DNA of 64,000 nt from Heliocybe sulcata (taxonomy: Eukaryota > Basidiomycota > Agaricomycetes > Gloeophyllales > Gloeophyllaceae): the NCBI GenBank assembly GCA_004369045.1, contig ML213533.1:171723-235722 (forward strand), read 5' to 3'. Numbering within the stretch: position 1 is the stretch's first letter; each line of letters opens with the position of its first letter. Below are positions 12,796 to 24,163 of this stretch, in pieces. A program made the position numbers and the translations under genes. The notes beneath the pieces are model-generated. The model did not search any database and was not told the origin of the DNA. It was given only the letters and a program-made list of their open reading frames with translations.

Positions 12796-14332
12796 TGAAA
12801 GGCACTAACACGCGACAAAACCCGCACAGACCTAAAGGGGAACAACAACCACAAAGCGTAGCACCAATCCCTTGGTGCTAGATGGCTGCGAGGTCCGGGG
12901 CGACGAAGGGTATAATAAACGTTCAGAGGGATAGGGTAGGGTAAGACGTATAGGTGGGGCTAAAGGTTGATTGGCGCAGACCAGTCGCGGTCGTGCGGCA
13001 GTCTCAATTCGATACGCACACTTCGGGAGACACTTGTATCGTACTCCGCTTGATGATGCGATTCTAACGCACCCGGTGCGCTCTTGGTGCGATAACTTCT
13101 CGGGCTGTCGCGGAGCGCGCGCTTGTCGCACAGTCTCGGAGGGAGCGGGATCGGGATCGCCTACACAATGCGATCGAGGCACGCATACAATGCCGTCGGT
13201 GCGATGTGCGACGCTTCTAAAACTCGAGACAAACTCGAACGCGGTTAACGAGACGGGCGGCGCACGAGGCCGGACTTAAGAGAAAACTTTGAAACGAAAG
13301 AGCTCACTTGTCGCGCGCACTGTCGGAAGGTTCGCGCAAACTCTGGTTGAAGTCGGAAGACCGTCAAAAGCCTTATACTCTGGAGGAAACTCTTGCGCCG
13401 AGAACGAGATCTGAAGGGTGAAGATAACTTGCATTTTCGATACAAAGAGAAAGGGTTTAAGTACAAATGTCGCCGCTACACTACTCGCAGTCGCATATGA
13501 TGAGAAAACCGTCTCCCGCAAACCATCTCCTGCGTCGCGCACTCGTCCACAAGGCGCGCACTGCCCCAACCGCCCTGTACCTAACTTTCCTACCAATCCT
13601 ATCGTTTCCGCGCGGCGCGGTGCCTGCATGAGTATGCTCGTAGCCTAGCTTGAAACGTGCAACGAGTCTTGTCCTCGTGCCATGCCGTACGAGACCTTGC
13701 GTCGACGCGGTGGTGCCACAGTAACTTGAGTGGCGGGCGTAGTTGCCGAAGAGCGGCGCGGCTGTGCCGAAAGGGGTAGTGGGTCGGGCAAGTGATGCGT
13801 CGCGCGGAGGGAGCCGAAACCGATGATGGAGGCGGTGAGTTGATGCGTACGGGCGCCCTGAGCATGNNNNNNNNNNNNNNNNNNNNNNNNNNNNNNNNNN
13901 NNNNNNNNNNNNNNNNNNNNNNNNNNNNNNNNNNNNNNNNNNNNNNNNNNNNNNNNNNNNNNNNNNNNNNNNNNNNNNNNNNNNNNNNNNNNNNNNNNNN
14001 NNNNNNNNNNNNNNNNNNNNNNNNNNNNNNNNNNNNNNNNNNNNNNNNNNNNNNNNNNNNNNNNNNNNNNNNNNNNNNNNNNNNNNNNNNNNNNNNNNNN
14101 NNNNNNNNNNNNNNNNNNNNNNNNNNNNNNNNNNNNNNNNNNNNNNNNNNNNNNNNNNNNNNNNNNNNNNNNNNNNNNNNNNNNNNNNNNNGGGTCGCCA
14201 GTATAGTCGTCGCTCGCCTTCCAAGGAGCTGTCAGCGGCGAGCGAACGTGCAATAGAGTCGCAACGTCGCCGCAATCATGAAACGACCCTAAAACGCGTT
14301 TTCGGAGCGCAGAACCCTGATCAGCCGTATCA
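12796..14332 (-). mobile_element. LTR-like repeat (possible solo LTR) inside the protease gene, copy 1
   Basis: The inserted segment begins TGAAAGGC and ends CGTATCA, that is TG...CA. It is flanked by CCGC at 12792-12795 and again at 14333-14336, consistent with a 4-base target-site duplication. It holds the 325-base N gap. From 14332 back to about 13337 it matches, inverted, 63029-64000, with only scattered substitutions. A TATA-like GTATAAGG (63959-63966 in copy 2) suggests the element reads right to left here. No reverse transcriptase, integrase or gag is present in the segment. A solo LTR is the best fit; a non-autonomous DNA transposon is the alternative. Confidence 0.65.
13867..14191. 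other. Assembly gap (325 N)
   Basis: A run of N inside repeat copy 1. The matching interval in copy 2 is 63170-63470 (301 bases), so the gap size is roughly right and the missing sequence can be inferred to be repeat rather than gene. Confidence 0.98.
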
Positions 14333-15484
14333 CCGCGCTCTTACTGCTGTCCTGAGTGTTCCCATTGCACCGCACGAGCTGCGGCGCACCGACGCACAGG
14401 GCACGCTTGGCATCTTCTTCCACGAAGGCAGGCAGAAGGATGGGAACAAGAGCAACAGAGTCATGGCTTTCACCAACAAGCATGTCGTCTCAGATGACAC
14501 GGCGACTGACTACGTGCTCGGAGGCCACGGTGCTCTCCGGCAGTGGGTCCGGACCTGCGGGCTTCGTCGTTTTGAACAGGTGCAGCAGGAGACGCGCACT
14601 TTCATTGCGAAGAAGGTCCACCAGGTGAAGCACGTGGCTGAGCAGCTCGACGTGGGTGTCTTTACCAGCGAGAGGTCCAGGGGGATTAAAGAGGCTCAGT
14701 TGGAGAGGCTGAAGGAGGATGTTAGGACCTTGCACGATTTCCTTAGGCTTTTGAATGCCACGTGGAGCGAGGGCGTGAACCGCGCTATTGGATGGCTCGA
14801 GTGGGCCCCAAAGATCCAAAACGACATCGACCAGCGCCGCTACACCTGGGATGGCGCCGTGTTGGAACTTGACAAGGCCAAGTGGGCCAAGGAGTACATG
14901 AGCAACCATGTCTATCTCAGTGCGTGTTTTCTTATGCAGAACTCGCTGTATTGTTAACATCAGATATTATTCATTCTTTAGGTGAGAAATTTGATCCCTA
15001 CCAGTTCACCAGGTTCTTCTACCCTAACCACTCTGATGCTCACTCATTTGAATTCCCGTATAATCACCTCTTCCGCATCCAGGGCTGCATCGACGCCGAG
15101 GGTCTCAAGACTCCACAGTCGTACGACAAGCTGGGCAAACCCTGCTTCATCGTCGCAAAAGCGGGCCAGACCACCAACCTGACTTTCGGGCACCTTTCGG
15201 GGTGCGAGGCCTACGTGGTCCGTGACTCCTCCTCCTCCTCCTCCTCCTGGGAGTTGGCCATCTTCAACTCTGCCGGGGAGAACTTTTCGTACAGGGGTGA
15301 CTCGGGCGCATGCGTCTTCAATGTCGAGGGCAAGATGGTCGCGTTCCTGCACTCGGGCATGCCAAGGGGAATGGCGAGCCATGTCACCTTTGGCATGCCC
15401 GCTCACTTTGTCCTCGATCAGATCAGGAAGCGGTACCCGTATGCTGATTTTGACAGGGATACTTTCTTTGATGGGCTGGCGTAA

Positions 15485-17622
15485 ACTGGAATCACCCCTT
15501 CTTTTTTCTTTCGTCCCTTCACTGTCTACTGTCGCTCGTCTTGTCTCCCTTTCCTGTGGTTATGGCTTCCATGCGTATTTTGTTCACCAGAATCGCTGCG
15601 AAAACATTGGTCCCTTTACTTTCGTACAGTGCTGAATGGATCCCTTGGTATAATTACCCCTCTCTACCTCTAACGTCTGTTATAGTACTTATTTCCATAA
15701 CCGCATTTACATCTAGATGTTGGACGATGGATGATGGACCGCGTCAGGTTATCACGTGACCATTCTCGTCACGCTAATAAGAGGAACGTGACATTTTGAC
15801 ATCAAAAGGGTATCTTCTCCTCGAAGGAAGAGTGCACTGGCCGCTTTCACGCGCTTGGAATACTGGTTCGTTGTTCTAGTTAGCTGTGTCGTACCTGCAA
15901 GGGACCACGGCTAAGAATTGGCGACGACTGCAATGATCGTATGCAAGGTCCAAGGTATTGATACTATTTTACTGGCCCGTTGGGCTCACAACCCAGCGTC
16001 CGTACTCCAGTTCGGAGAAGACGCCGCTGGAAGAGGGCCCCGAAGGCGCGAAACTGCTTTTTTTAATTGCGGCTACATCGATCCCCCATTTTGCCCAGTC
16101 TGCAATTGTGGCGGCTGACATCGTGAGGGGATCAGATATTCGATAGCCCATGGCCAGGAAAGAGCAGCCAGGTAGATCTGGCGACCTCTTAGCTGAGTTT
16201 CCTAATCTCCTAGAGGTCCTGAATCAAATGTGTACTGGATGAAGCTCTCGTACCGCAGATGGTCTCTGTCAGCCAAGCACGGGCATCCCCTCAGCTGAAA
16301 TGTCCGAAAATCTGTTTTTTTTTTTTGCTATGCCCCGACCATTTCGACTCCTCTGTTTCCTGGATATCTCTCTCCTTGACCCTAGCCTCTTGTTAGCCAT
16401 GCAGCATCATGTTCGCTATCCTAGAGGATTTACAGCACGGCCCTATAGTGCCTAAGGCCTAACCTCCGGACTATCACGGAAAGCATGAGATAGGCTCTGG
16501 ATGGCTTCCTCCTAGCGCTTGTACGTATCACTGCACTCTCCGTTCATGGCTTTTTGGGTACTGTCAAGGCTTCCGCAATGATACTAGAGGGCTCTGCATC
16601 CTCGACAGCCTCGAAATTCATTCTCAGTCCCTGTCTCAGCGCGGTGGACGACTACATAGAACTGCTTAGGAACGTCTAGAATTGAAGAAGACGCTCGTCA
16701 GCAGTAGTGATGCGAAGCTCACACCTTTTTTGGGATGTTCAGCGGCAGTGAACCGCTCCCAAGGTTGGAAGAGCTGGAACGGACATCGTAGGCGACGAGG
16801 TATGTGTGGTATGCACTACGCCCTGATACCCTTGCGGACGGTAGTTCACCTCCATATCATTGACCTCGCATGCGCTCAGGCCTCATCAAGCCACTGAACT
16901 GTGCATAGAAGGCCTGAGGTGCCAGTGCTCCATCGTATCAAAATTCTGGAAGGATCTTACTCTAGGAGAGTTGCGCTGGGTATCGTACAATCGGCTGGTC
17001 ACGTTCCGTGTCAAGGCGGGTATTCTGCTCTATCGCTAAGGAGACTCGGAAGCTAAGCACTCTTTCATGGCCCCAGGCGCTGCAATCTGCACCTGACGAC
17101 TTTTATTAGTCTGCCGTCAGATGCTATTTCAATGTTCGGACAAGTGTTCCACCGCCTGACGCTGTCCCACTAGGTGCCACGAGGTCAAAAATCATCTCTC
17201 CTTCTATTCACGACGGCGGCGGGCAATAGTTTGTCCGATATTCGTTATAAAGTCTATACAGGTGCACAGCTTGCATGAAGCATGAAGCACGAAGACTTAT
17301 GCGCGTATGGAAAGTAAGAATTGTAGAGACGTTTGGTCTATTATGATTTTATACACTGCCAGGCTGAATGCTGAACATCGAACGTGCCGATGGTGTCGGA
17401 TCGCAAGACTCTCGGGAGACTCGGCATTTCCTTCCCACGCTCGCTCAATGCGACGTTTTTAACTTTTGACTCCCGGTTCCCTCGATCAATTTACATATGT
17501 CCGGCGACAAATATTACCGAAATTGTGACACCCATCGGTCTTGATCAGGGACGCCGAAATGGCTCCTCGAGAATACATATACTGCTAGCGGGGGCTAGCG
17601 TGTTTCTGGCACTACCTGGGAC
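15485..17622. other. 2.1 kb region with no recognisable gene
   Basis: 3' flank of the protease-like gene, then low-information sequence with many stops in all frames. It contains a T13 run (about 16315-16327) and dispersed repeat copy 2 (17190-17420). The last 200 bases form the promoter of the esterase gene. No tRNA or other RNA gene was recognised. Confidence 0.5.
17190..17420 (+). repeat. Dispersed repeat, copy 2
   Basis: Diverged partner of 10965-11175 in the same orientation (ATTCACGAC, GGCGGGCAATAGTTTGTC, CTATACAGGTGCAC, GCTGAATGCTGAACAT). It lies 200 bases upstream of the carboxylesterase start. Confidence 0.6.
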
Positions 17623-20050
17623 ATGAAGTCTACTCTGCTTGGGCTCCCCATAATATGCTTCCTCCTCGCTGTGAACTGCGCCTCTGCGAGCGACCTTCTG
17701 GTTGCTACCACCTCTGGTCTATTTCGAGGAACAACCTCTATCAATGGGACAGAAAGATGGCTGGGAATACCATTCGCGCTACCCCCGGTCGGAGCTCTTC
17801 GCTTCAAAGCCCCTTTACCGATTACGGAACCTGCAGTAGTCCCTCAGAATGCTACGGAGTACGGGCCTGCTTGCCCTCAGCTGCCTGCGTCGTTACTGCT
17901 ATCTGATTTGGGGGCAGAAATGAGGGAAGATTGTTTATACATGAACGTGAGTGATCTCGCTAGTGGCATATGCCGGTACTTCATTCCACCACCAATATCG
18001 GAACAGATATGGCGTCCTGAAAATACTAGTGCGAATGCTAGTCTCCCGGTCCTCGTTTGGTTTTATGTAAGTATCTCTGCAATGAGGCTCGCTTTTCCTT
18101 CATGTCTAATACCGGTTAGGGTGGAGCATATCACTCCGGGTGAGGGGAAATGCAGATGGCGTCGGTCAGACTGTCACTGACCTATGTCCGTCCATGTCAA
18201 GAGCTGCATCTCAGCCAGCATATGACCCAACCAGTAAGTGACTGCTCTTACGAACTAGGAGTCCGATCTGAAGCGTTATATCCAGGAATAATCCAGCGCA
18301 GCGCCGATGGACAACAGCCTGTCATATTTGTTTCATTGTTCGTGGACGATCTATACTCAGGGAGTCTGGTGAAGTGCTGACTTTTTAACGTAGTAATTAT
18401 CGCGTGAATACCTTCGGATTCGTGCGTGACTGTCCATTCGGCGGAGGGACCATTTTATGCACTATATAATCCCCGTCTAGCTCGCAAGCCAACACGTTCC
18501 TTCAGAGGATCTCAATGCCGGGCTTCAAGACCAGGCAATGGCATTGACCTATATTCAAGATAATATATCGGCTTTCGGAGGCGACCCACGTAAGGTACTG
18601 GACTATCTGAGTTACTATTGTCATGCTGGATGCTGACTTTCGCTGTAGGTTACGGTCTGGGGACAGGCGAGAGCAAGAGTCCCCTTTGTAAAGATTCCGG
18701 CCGCTTACCAGACGTCTTTCCAGTCAGCAGGTGCGGGAAGCGTCGAAGCCCAGATGCTTTACCCCAATGGCAAACCTCTATTTCGCGCTGCGATCATGAA
18801 CTCTGGCGTTGGTCCCTTGTAAGTAATCAGTAGTGTATCTCGATTCATGGACAGGATACACCGTTGACGATTGTCATCAGCAAAAGTTCGCCGTTCGCAT
18901 ATCAGTATGATGAGCCAGGGAAACCTTACGCCCGGTTACTCGATGCGACTGGCTGTACCCAAGGCGCATCGTCCTTTGCTTGCTTACAGTCTGTGCCCTA
19001 TGAAGTACGTCAGGTGCCTCCGCTACAATACCATACCGATATTAACAGCGCTGCTTAGGCTCTCCTAAATATTTCAAATGCAATGACAGCAGCTACCACA
19101 AACGAGCAGTTATGGGAGCCCGTAGTCGGACCGCCTGATAGCATCATCCCTGTTCGCGCGTCTGCGAAAATCGCTTCGGGAGATTTTATGAACGTGCCTG
19201 TCATCGCTGGGACGAACGTAAGTGTCTGTCCAATATCTGTTCCAACGAATCTCCCCTAACAGTCAGTGATAGCTGAATGAAGGCACCGTCTTTGCCGAAT
19301 CGCTCTACGGGCTAGGATTGTCTGGTGCTCAAGAGAACGCTACATTCAATAACTTTATCAAAGGGGTGGTCTTGGACAACACGACATTGACCGCCGATGT
19401 TATTGCAGCTATTGACGCGCTATATCCCCCGAATGACAGCAGTCTAGGCGGGCCGTATCATTCGGGGGATTCGCTATTCGATCGTGCCGAGGCCTACTAC
19501 ACGGACCAGATGTTCCTTTCTCCTAGAAGACTGCTCTTCGAAGCCGCTGCTCCGAAGCAAAATGTCTATGGGTACCTATTCGCTGAGTATATCCCGGGGA
19601 ACCCTGCACTGGGTGGAGGCGAGTTCCTCCTCCTCGCCTTGGCTTCCTCGTAGTTGACTCGACCTCTTCCAGTATATCATGGCTCGGAGTTACCTCTTTT
19701 CTTCGGCCCTGTACCAGACATTGAACAGGATTTCGCCGACACGCTTCTGGACCATTATATCACGTTCGTTAACGACCTCAATCCTGGCCGTAAGTGCTCG
19801 TTGGATTCTTACGTGGACTGCTCTGATTTTGGTCTACAGCCGCATGGCCCGAATACGTAGTAGGACAAGCGCAGGTGCTCCAGTTGAAGAGAGATAACAT
19901 CACGCTCATACCAGACGGTCAGTATATGAGTTATGCGCAACAGCAGACGATGCTGACATGACACGTTACTCCGTTTTTCCCGCAGCATGGAACGTAGCTT
20001 CGACAGACTTCTTCAATTCACGCCGTGTTCTGGACCAGTTCGAGAAGTAG
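17623..20050 (+). CDS. Secreted type-B carboxylesterase/lipase
   Basis: Alpha/beta-hydrolase of the carboxylesterase type B family, hydrolysing ester bonds outside the cell. Starts MKSTLLGLPIICFLLAVNC, a clear signal peptide. Family landmarks in order: WLGIPFALPPVGALRF, EDCLYMN, VLVWFY then GGAYHSG (oxyanion-hole loop), VSFNYRVN, DQAMALTYIQDNI, FGGDPRKVTVWG, the nucleophile elbow GQSAGAGS after removal of a 57-base GC-AG intron (18667-18723), RAAIMNSG, PVIAGTNLNEGT and the catalytic His in VYHGSELPLFFG. About ten short introns. The last exon ends VLDQFEK and TAG at 20048-20050. Several N-glycosylation sequons are visible. All catalytic motifs are present, so the gene is probably functional provided the GC-AG intron is spliced. 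Confidence 0.88.
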
Positions 20051-20075
20051 AACGACTTGGCTCGCGCGTGCCTGC

Positions 20076-20149
20076 GGTCTCTTTGGAGACAGTGGATTTC
20101 GGTCTCTTTGGAGACAGTGGATTTCGGTCTCTTTGGAGACAGTGGATTC
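20076..20149 (+). repeat. Tandem repeat, 3 x 25 bases
   Basis: Three direct copies of a 25-base unit starting GGTCTCTTTGGAGACAGTGG; the last copy differs slightly at its end. Each unit contains a short inverted repeat GTCTC-TTTG-GAGAC that could form a 5-base-pair hairpin. It lies 25 bases after the esterase stop, so it is likely in the 3' UTR. Confidence 0.9.
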
Positions 20150-20399
20150 GATCCGGGGCAGGACATTTGACTTTTACTCAGAATATATTAGAGCCTACAA
20201 CTGTGATTATTTGTTCAGTACCCGGTAGCTCGACACCGTTGCATTCCTTTAAAGCTACTCACCAACTTAATACCAATCATATCCAATCCTTCACAATAGA
20301 TACAGGTACAGTCCTGGTCGTGTCCTGATTACCACTACCCCAACAATGAGCCCGCCCGTATGCCACGCACTTGGCATCTGCATAGACATCACTGAGATC

Positions 20400-21945
20400 T
20401 TATAGCTTCGCTTCCCTAACACTGTGACCGACGACACCATCTTCCAGAAGCTCGGCGATCTCCTTCTCGCTGAAGCCTGCTTCGCTCAGGATGTCCTTGG
20501 TATGGGCGCCCAGCTGTATCGGCTCGATGGCTGCGTCCTCTTCATATGAGGTCGTCGCGCGACTCAGATTAGGATGAGGCAGCGGCTGCAGCTTTCCACC
20601 TGGCTTGGATGCATCGAGATTCGCAGCCTCGGAGGGAGTGAGTACTGGGGTGACGCATGCGTCTGTTGCTGTTTACCCTATTCGCGTCAGCTTGGTCAAG
20701 GAAGAAAGGAAGAGAATATTACCGTGGAAAATATCCGACCAGTAGTCTCTTGGGTACTGCCGAAATCCACGAGACAGGTACTGTCTGATCCTGGGCCACT
20801 CGGCGCGGTCCATCTGCATACCCGGTGCAGGGTGCCATCCATCTCGCGTTACGCTGCCACCGTCCAGACCTTCTCGGAACTTTTCAAGAAATATGGCGAA
20901 GAACTGAGGCTCGATACATCCCACCGAGACCCACCTCCCGTCCGCGCAGGTGTAGACATTGTAGAACGGTGCGCCGCCATCCAGAATGTTTTCGCCTCGT
21001 GGCGCGGAGAAATAGGGAGATGAAGGGGCCATGGAGTGGAGTAAGGGGAAGAGGGAGATATAGCGTGTTCCGGATACCATATCGGTATCCACTACCTGCC
21101 CAAGGCCGCCGGTGGTGCGCTCGAATAGAGCGAGCAAGACACCAAACGCGCATATAAGGCCGCCCCCTGCGAAGTCGGCTAGTAGATTCAGCGGGAAATT
21201 GGGTCTGTCAGCTGTTCCAGGAAGCATCTGAGATGGGTGTTAGATGTGGTTGAGTGATTGGTATCTTGCATACCGAAAGGACCCCGCTAAGGCCTATGTA
21301 GTTGATATCGTGGCCTAAAACGCGCGCGAGTTGTTATCATGTTGACTTTATGACGCGTTTCGCGACGACTTACCTGCCATATTGCCATAAGGACCTGCAC
21401 CAGTCGAGAACCTATTAGCTCTGACCTAAGAGTCATGCGTATGAACGAGACCTGTGCGGGGAAACCTATAGTATGTGAATAAACTGGTGAAAATGAGGAA
21501 AGACGAGTAGCGAACCCTGCTAGTCTTGCATAGATCAATTTCCCATTCGCCCCTTCCTCTCCCAGGAACTGCTCTGGTCCTAATCCCAACTTTTCCATTA
21601 CGCCCGGGCGGAACGGGTCTATAAGAACGTCCGCCTCCGAAATCAGCTTACGCAGTATATTCAAGCCACTTGGAGTTTTGGGATTGATGGCGAGAGACCG
21701 TTTGCCGCGACATAGCATGTCCGACGAGGAGGGCTGGTCGACTCGATCGATGCGGATAACAGAGGCACCCCAGTCGGCTAGAATGAGGCCAGCATATGGA
21801 CCTGGTGCAAGACCGGCAAACTGTTAAGTATGGACGCAAGACGTTTGTACCGGCGAAGGATCAGTCAATTACGACGAGTACTGTCGCTGGACAAGCGCAC
21901 CTCGATTACTTTCAAGCCTTGTAAAGGCAGTTTATGGTTCGACAT
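20400..21945 (-). CDS. CaiB/BaiF family III CoA-transferase, alpha-methylacyl-CoA racemase type
   Basis: Likely converts 2R- to 2S-methylacyl-CoA, allowing oxidation of branched-chain fatty acids, or transfers CoA between acids. The start ATG (plus-strand 21943-21945) opens MSNHKLPLQGLKVIE, then an intron, then FAGLAPGPYAGLILADWGAS. Other landmarks: RIDRVDQPSSSD, GKRSLAINPKTPSG, EADVLIDPFRPGVMEKLGLG, then GHDINYIGLSGVLS with the catalytic His and NLLADFAGGGLICAFG with the catalytic Asp of the AMACR active site. The C-terminus reads EKEIAELLEDGVVG; the stop is TAA at plus-strand 20400-20402. At least five introns; the frame is intact. Tail to tail with the esterase. Confidence 0.88.
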
Positions 21946-22786
21946 GTCGATGGACTGCAAGCTGAATTCTCTCGGTTATTCACAAGATATACACCAAGCA
22001 GCAATGATGATAACTGGTATGTTCAAATCCGAACAATGTGGCTCGGCGTCTTGATGTTGCAGGTGTGGCTGAAAGGCCGTCGGCTCAATGGGGCGACTTT
22101 GCGCCGGAAATGGCAGAGATTGGTCTCTGTCAGTGTACAGTCGTATGTTTATCCGCTGCAACGAATCTGCTTCGATCGGTGAGACCAGTATGCACTTTGG
22201 AAGTACCTGCTATGTCGCTGAAAAGAGTGTTGAAGGTAGCCAACGGAGAATCGAGGCTCTGGCTGCAAGAAAACATGTGCCAGCGGACGCCTATGACGCT
22301 CCGCAAGGCCCTTGTCTTCTACGATCTGGACACCTACTGCACTGAGTCAAATCCGCGTGGGCTTACACTTCCGGCGGCCTGCGCCGCGTATTGCGACTCA
22401 TTTCATTGATCCTGCTTTCCAATAGTCCCCTCACTATCCAGATCTACCACTTTCGCAACCCTCCTCCGAGTTAAAAGCCCGTCAACGTTTTTCGAGCGCT
22501 TTAGGTCTCTCTTCTTGAAAGGTTGGATGGCCAGAAAGCGAGAGCATGTCTCAGCCAGGATCGGACAATACGAGAACCCTCTTTGTGGAAATGCTGTTCT
22601 TGACACGGCACGTATGGGCACCTCAACATCTACATTACTCGATCAGCCATCACTACTGTTCCTCAATGTCCAGATAGAGCTGAAGGTCCCGTTTGACACC
22701 ACCTCCGACTCAATGCCTCCTCTAGGAGTGATCGGGTTCACATGCTACCTCAATTCAGTGCAATATCTATGGTATGAAATTCGCTG
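21946..22786. other. Intergenic stretch without a recognised gene
   Basis: Promoter side of the racemase gene followed by sequence with short open frames on both strands (22038-22409 plus, 22403-22621 minus). None shows a domain or convincing structure. Confidence 0.4.
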
Positions 22787-23510
22787 TTAGCTTCCGTAGT
22801 CATTGATGGTCCTGAGTATTTTCAAAAGGACAATCGCTGCCCTCACAGTTTCAACAGCAAAGCTAGATTCCCTCGGCGGCAGCCACCGTTCAGGTCTGAA
22901 GTACCGACGACCGACTGTCATCCTCGTCCAAGTTCCGGACAATCCTCCATGCCCTGTACAAACTGTAGGTCTCGCGGCTCTCGCCATACTGGTCTCAGAG
23001 GGTTCTCGGGAGCTGGCCATTTTGGCCTTACATCTCATCCCGTCTTCATACAGTTGGAAGAGCGATTTCAGCCTTAACCCTGAGTCTGACGACTGAGAGA
23101 GGACTGCGCGTTCTTCATACTGATCAACTGTATCTATGCTATTGACAGCACTGGGCCACCGGCCGTGATCGAAGTCAATCGATACGTCCAACTGCGATCA
23201 CATGTCAATAAGCAGTGGACATAATCATCATATCAGACATACCGTCACTTTCTTTCGAGGTGCGTACAGCTCCTGATTTCCGTCTTCTTTGGCTGGCCCG
23301 TCGTCTCCTTTTCTTCGAGAGGCTTGAGGTCTTCTAGTTCCGGCATGATACGAGTCCCAGCTCGCACCAGGACAAACCAGACCTCCAGCTTCGCAAGTTA
23401 CAGCACTGGATCGAGCTTGGACTGCTTTGCCGCGCGATGCGTCCGGTACCTCTTCCACATTTGGATACTTCGAGCTGGAAGGTCCCTTTCTGAGTTGAGA
23501 ATTCTAGGTA
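22787..23510 (-). CDS. Doubtful hypothetical protein
   Basis: Two open stretches can be joined by a plausible intron with GTATGT at its 5' end and CGCAG at its 3' end (about 23190-23242). Upstream reads EDGNQELYAPRKKVTV and downstream LDVSIDFDHGRWPSAVNSID, ending ILRTINDYGS. The 5' end is unresolved: an acceptor-like CTCAACTCAG at about 23485 suggests another exon. The sequence is Arg/Ser-rich with no domain I recognise. It could be a real lineage-specific gene or chance open frames. Confidence 0.25.
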
Positions 23511-23522
23511 ATCCTTCCAGTG

Positions 23523-23564
23523 TTCAACGTTCAACGTTCGACGTCCGACGCTGAGCGCTGAGCG
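23523..23564 (+). repeat. Degenerate heptamer repeat
   Basis: Six adjacent 7-base units step from TTCAACG (x2) through TTCGACG and TCCGACG to CTGAGCG (x2). A short minisatellite in a non-coding or 5' region. Confidence 0.8.
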
Positions 23565-24163
23565 CTGGCCACTTGAATCGGAATCAGTGACTTCAACCAG
23601 GTCCCGTCATGAAGTGGTTCTGCGGTAGCCCGCACTAGGACGAAGTTAGTGGCGTCCGCGGCCCGGTACGAAGACCCCAATCGCAATTACGTATTTGCAG
23701 CAATTGAAGGGCCTAAACGGAAGCTTCTGTCGAGAAATGCTAAGTATATTGCGATCGATCACTCATATTCGTCTCTCCAGCGTATACGCGACGATACAAC
23801 CCCTTCCAGTCTGATATTGCGTAGAGTATGGTGCGGGACCTGCACAACACCTGTGGGTACATCTCCTCCAGTTAATGCGTTTTGTCTAGATGGAAAATGC
23901 CTGGAATTTGTTTTGGACCATGGACAGGATACGTCTATGAAATTGTCGAAGATCTGTCAAGTACCTGTCAGCCAGCTGTCATGATCGGGCCCTCTACTGA
24001 TGATCGAATATGACAGCCTCGCCCGGCCGGTCGTGAGGCAGACTCTTGATGAACTACTTATACACCATTTTTATGTTTGCGCAGTGCTGGGCCAAACGTC
24101 TCTATCTTGTTATCGACGCTCTTTCAGCTTCTCGTACCGTCGCATCGGCTGGAACCGGGAACG
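23565..24163. other. Intergenic stretch upstream of the DUF6534 gene
   Basis: A 112-codon open frame (23649-23984, plus) has no ATG near its start and no recognisable domain. Nothing else was seen. Confidence 0.4.

Larger units (their letters stand above)
11821..15484 (+). pseudogene. Trypsin-like serine protease gene split by a repeat insertion
   Basis: The 5' part (11821-12795) ends in a block reading FDPILTPDLWRQQVGPAI and, at its end, DDTDPTTYICR. The same frame resumes at 14337 with ALTAVLSVPIAPHELRRT. Joining the two across the insertion restores one uninterrupted frame. The downstream half has the likely catalytic triad: His in TNKHVV, Asp in AVLELDKAKW and Ser in RGDSGACVF. A predicted coiled coil lies between His and Asp. 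A 15-16-codon intron interrupts the frame near 14918-14980, and a (TCC)7 tract encodes seven serines. The stop is TAA at 15482-15484. The first exons are ambiguous: MDADKAR then a GTTAGT intron is possible, and two frames look coding near 12170-12290. The function of the family is not known to me; the peptidase call rests on the triad. As assembled, the gene cannot make the full protein. Confidence 0.7.

Noticed and set aside
12796-12812. CACTA motif near the left end of the insertion as evidence for a CACTA transposon
   Set aside because: CACTA is internal (not terminal), there is no matching TAGTG at the other end, and the flanking repeat is 4 rather than 3 bases.
17107-17622. Possible extra upstream exon for the esterase
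   Set aside because: The ATG at 17623 is followed at once by a good signal peptide, so no upstream coding exon is needed.
20076-20149. CRISPR-like direct repeats
   Set aside because: Only three adjacent copies with no spacers, in a fungal 3' UTR.
22038-22409. Plus-strand 123-codon open frame near the racemase promoter
   Set aside because: No domain, no supporting splice pattern, and codon use unlike neighbouring genes.
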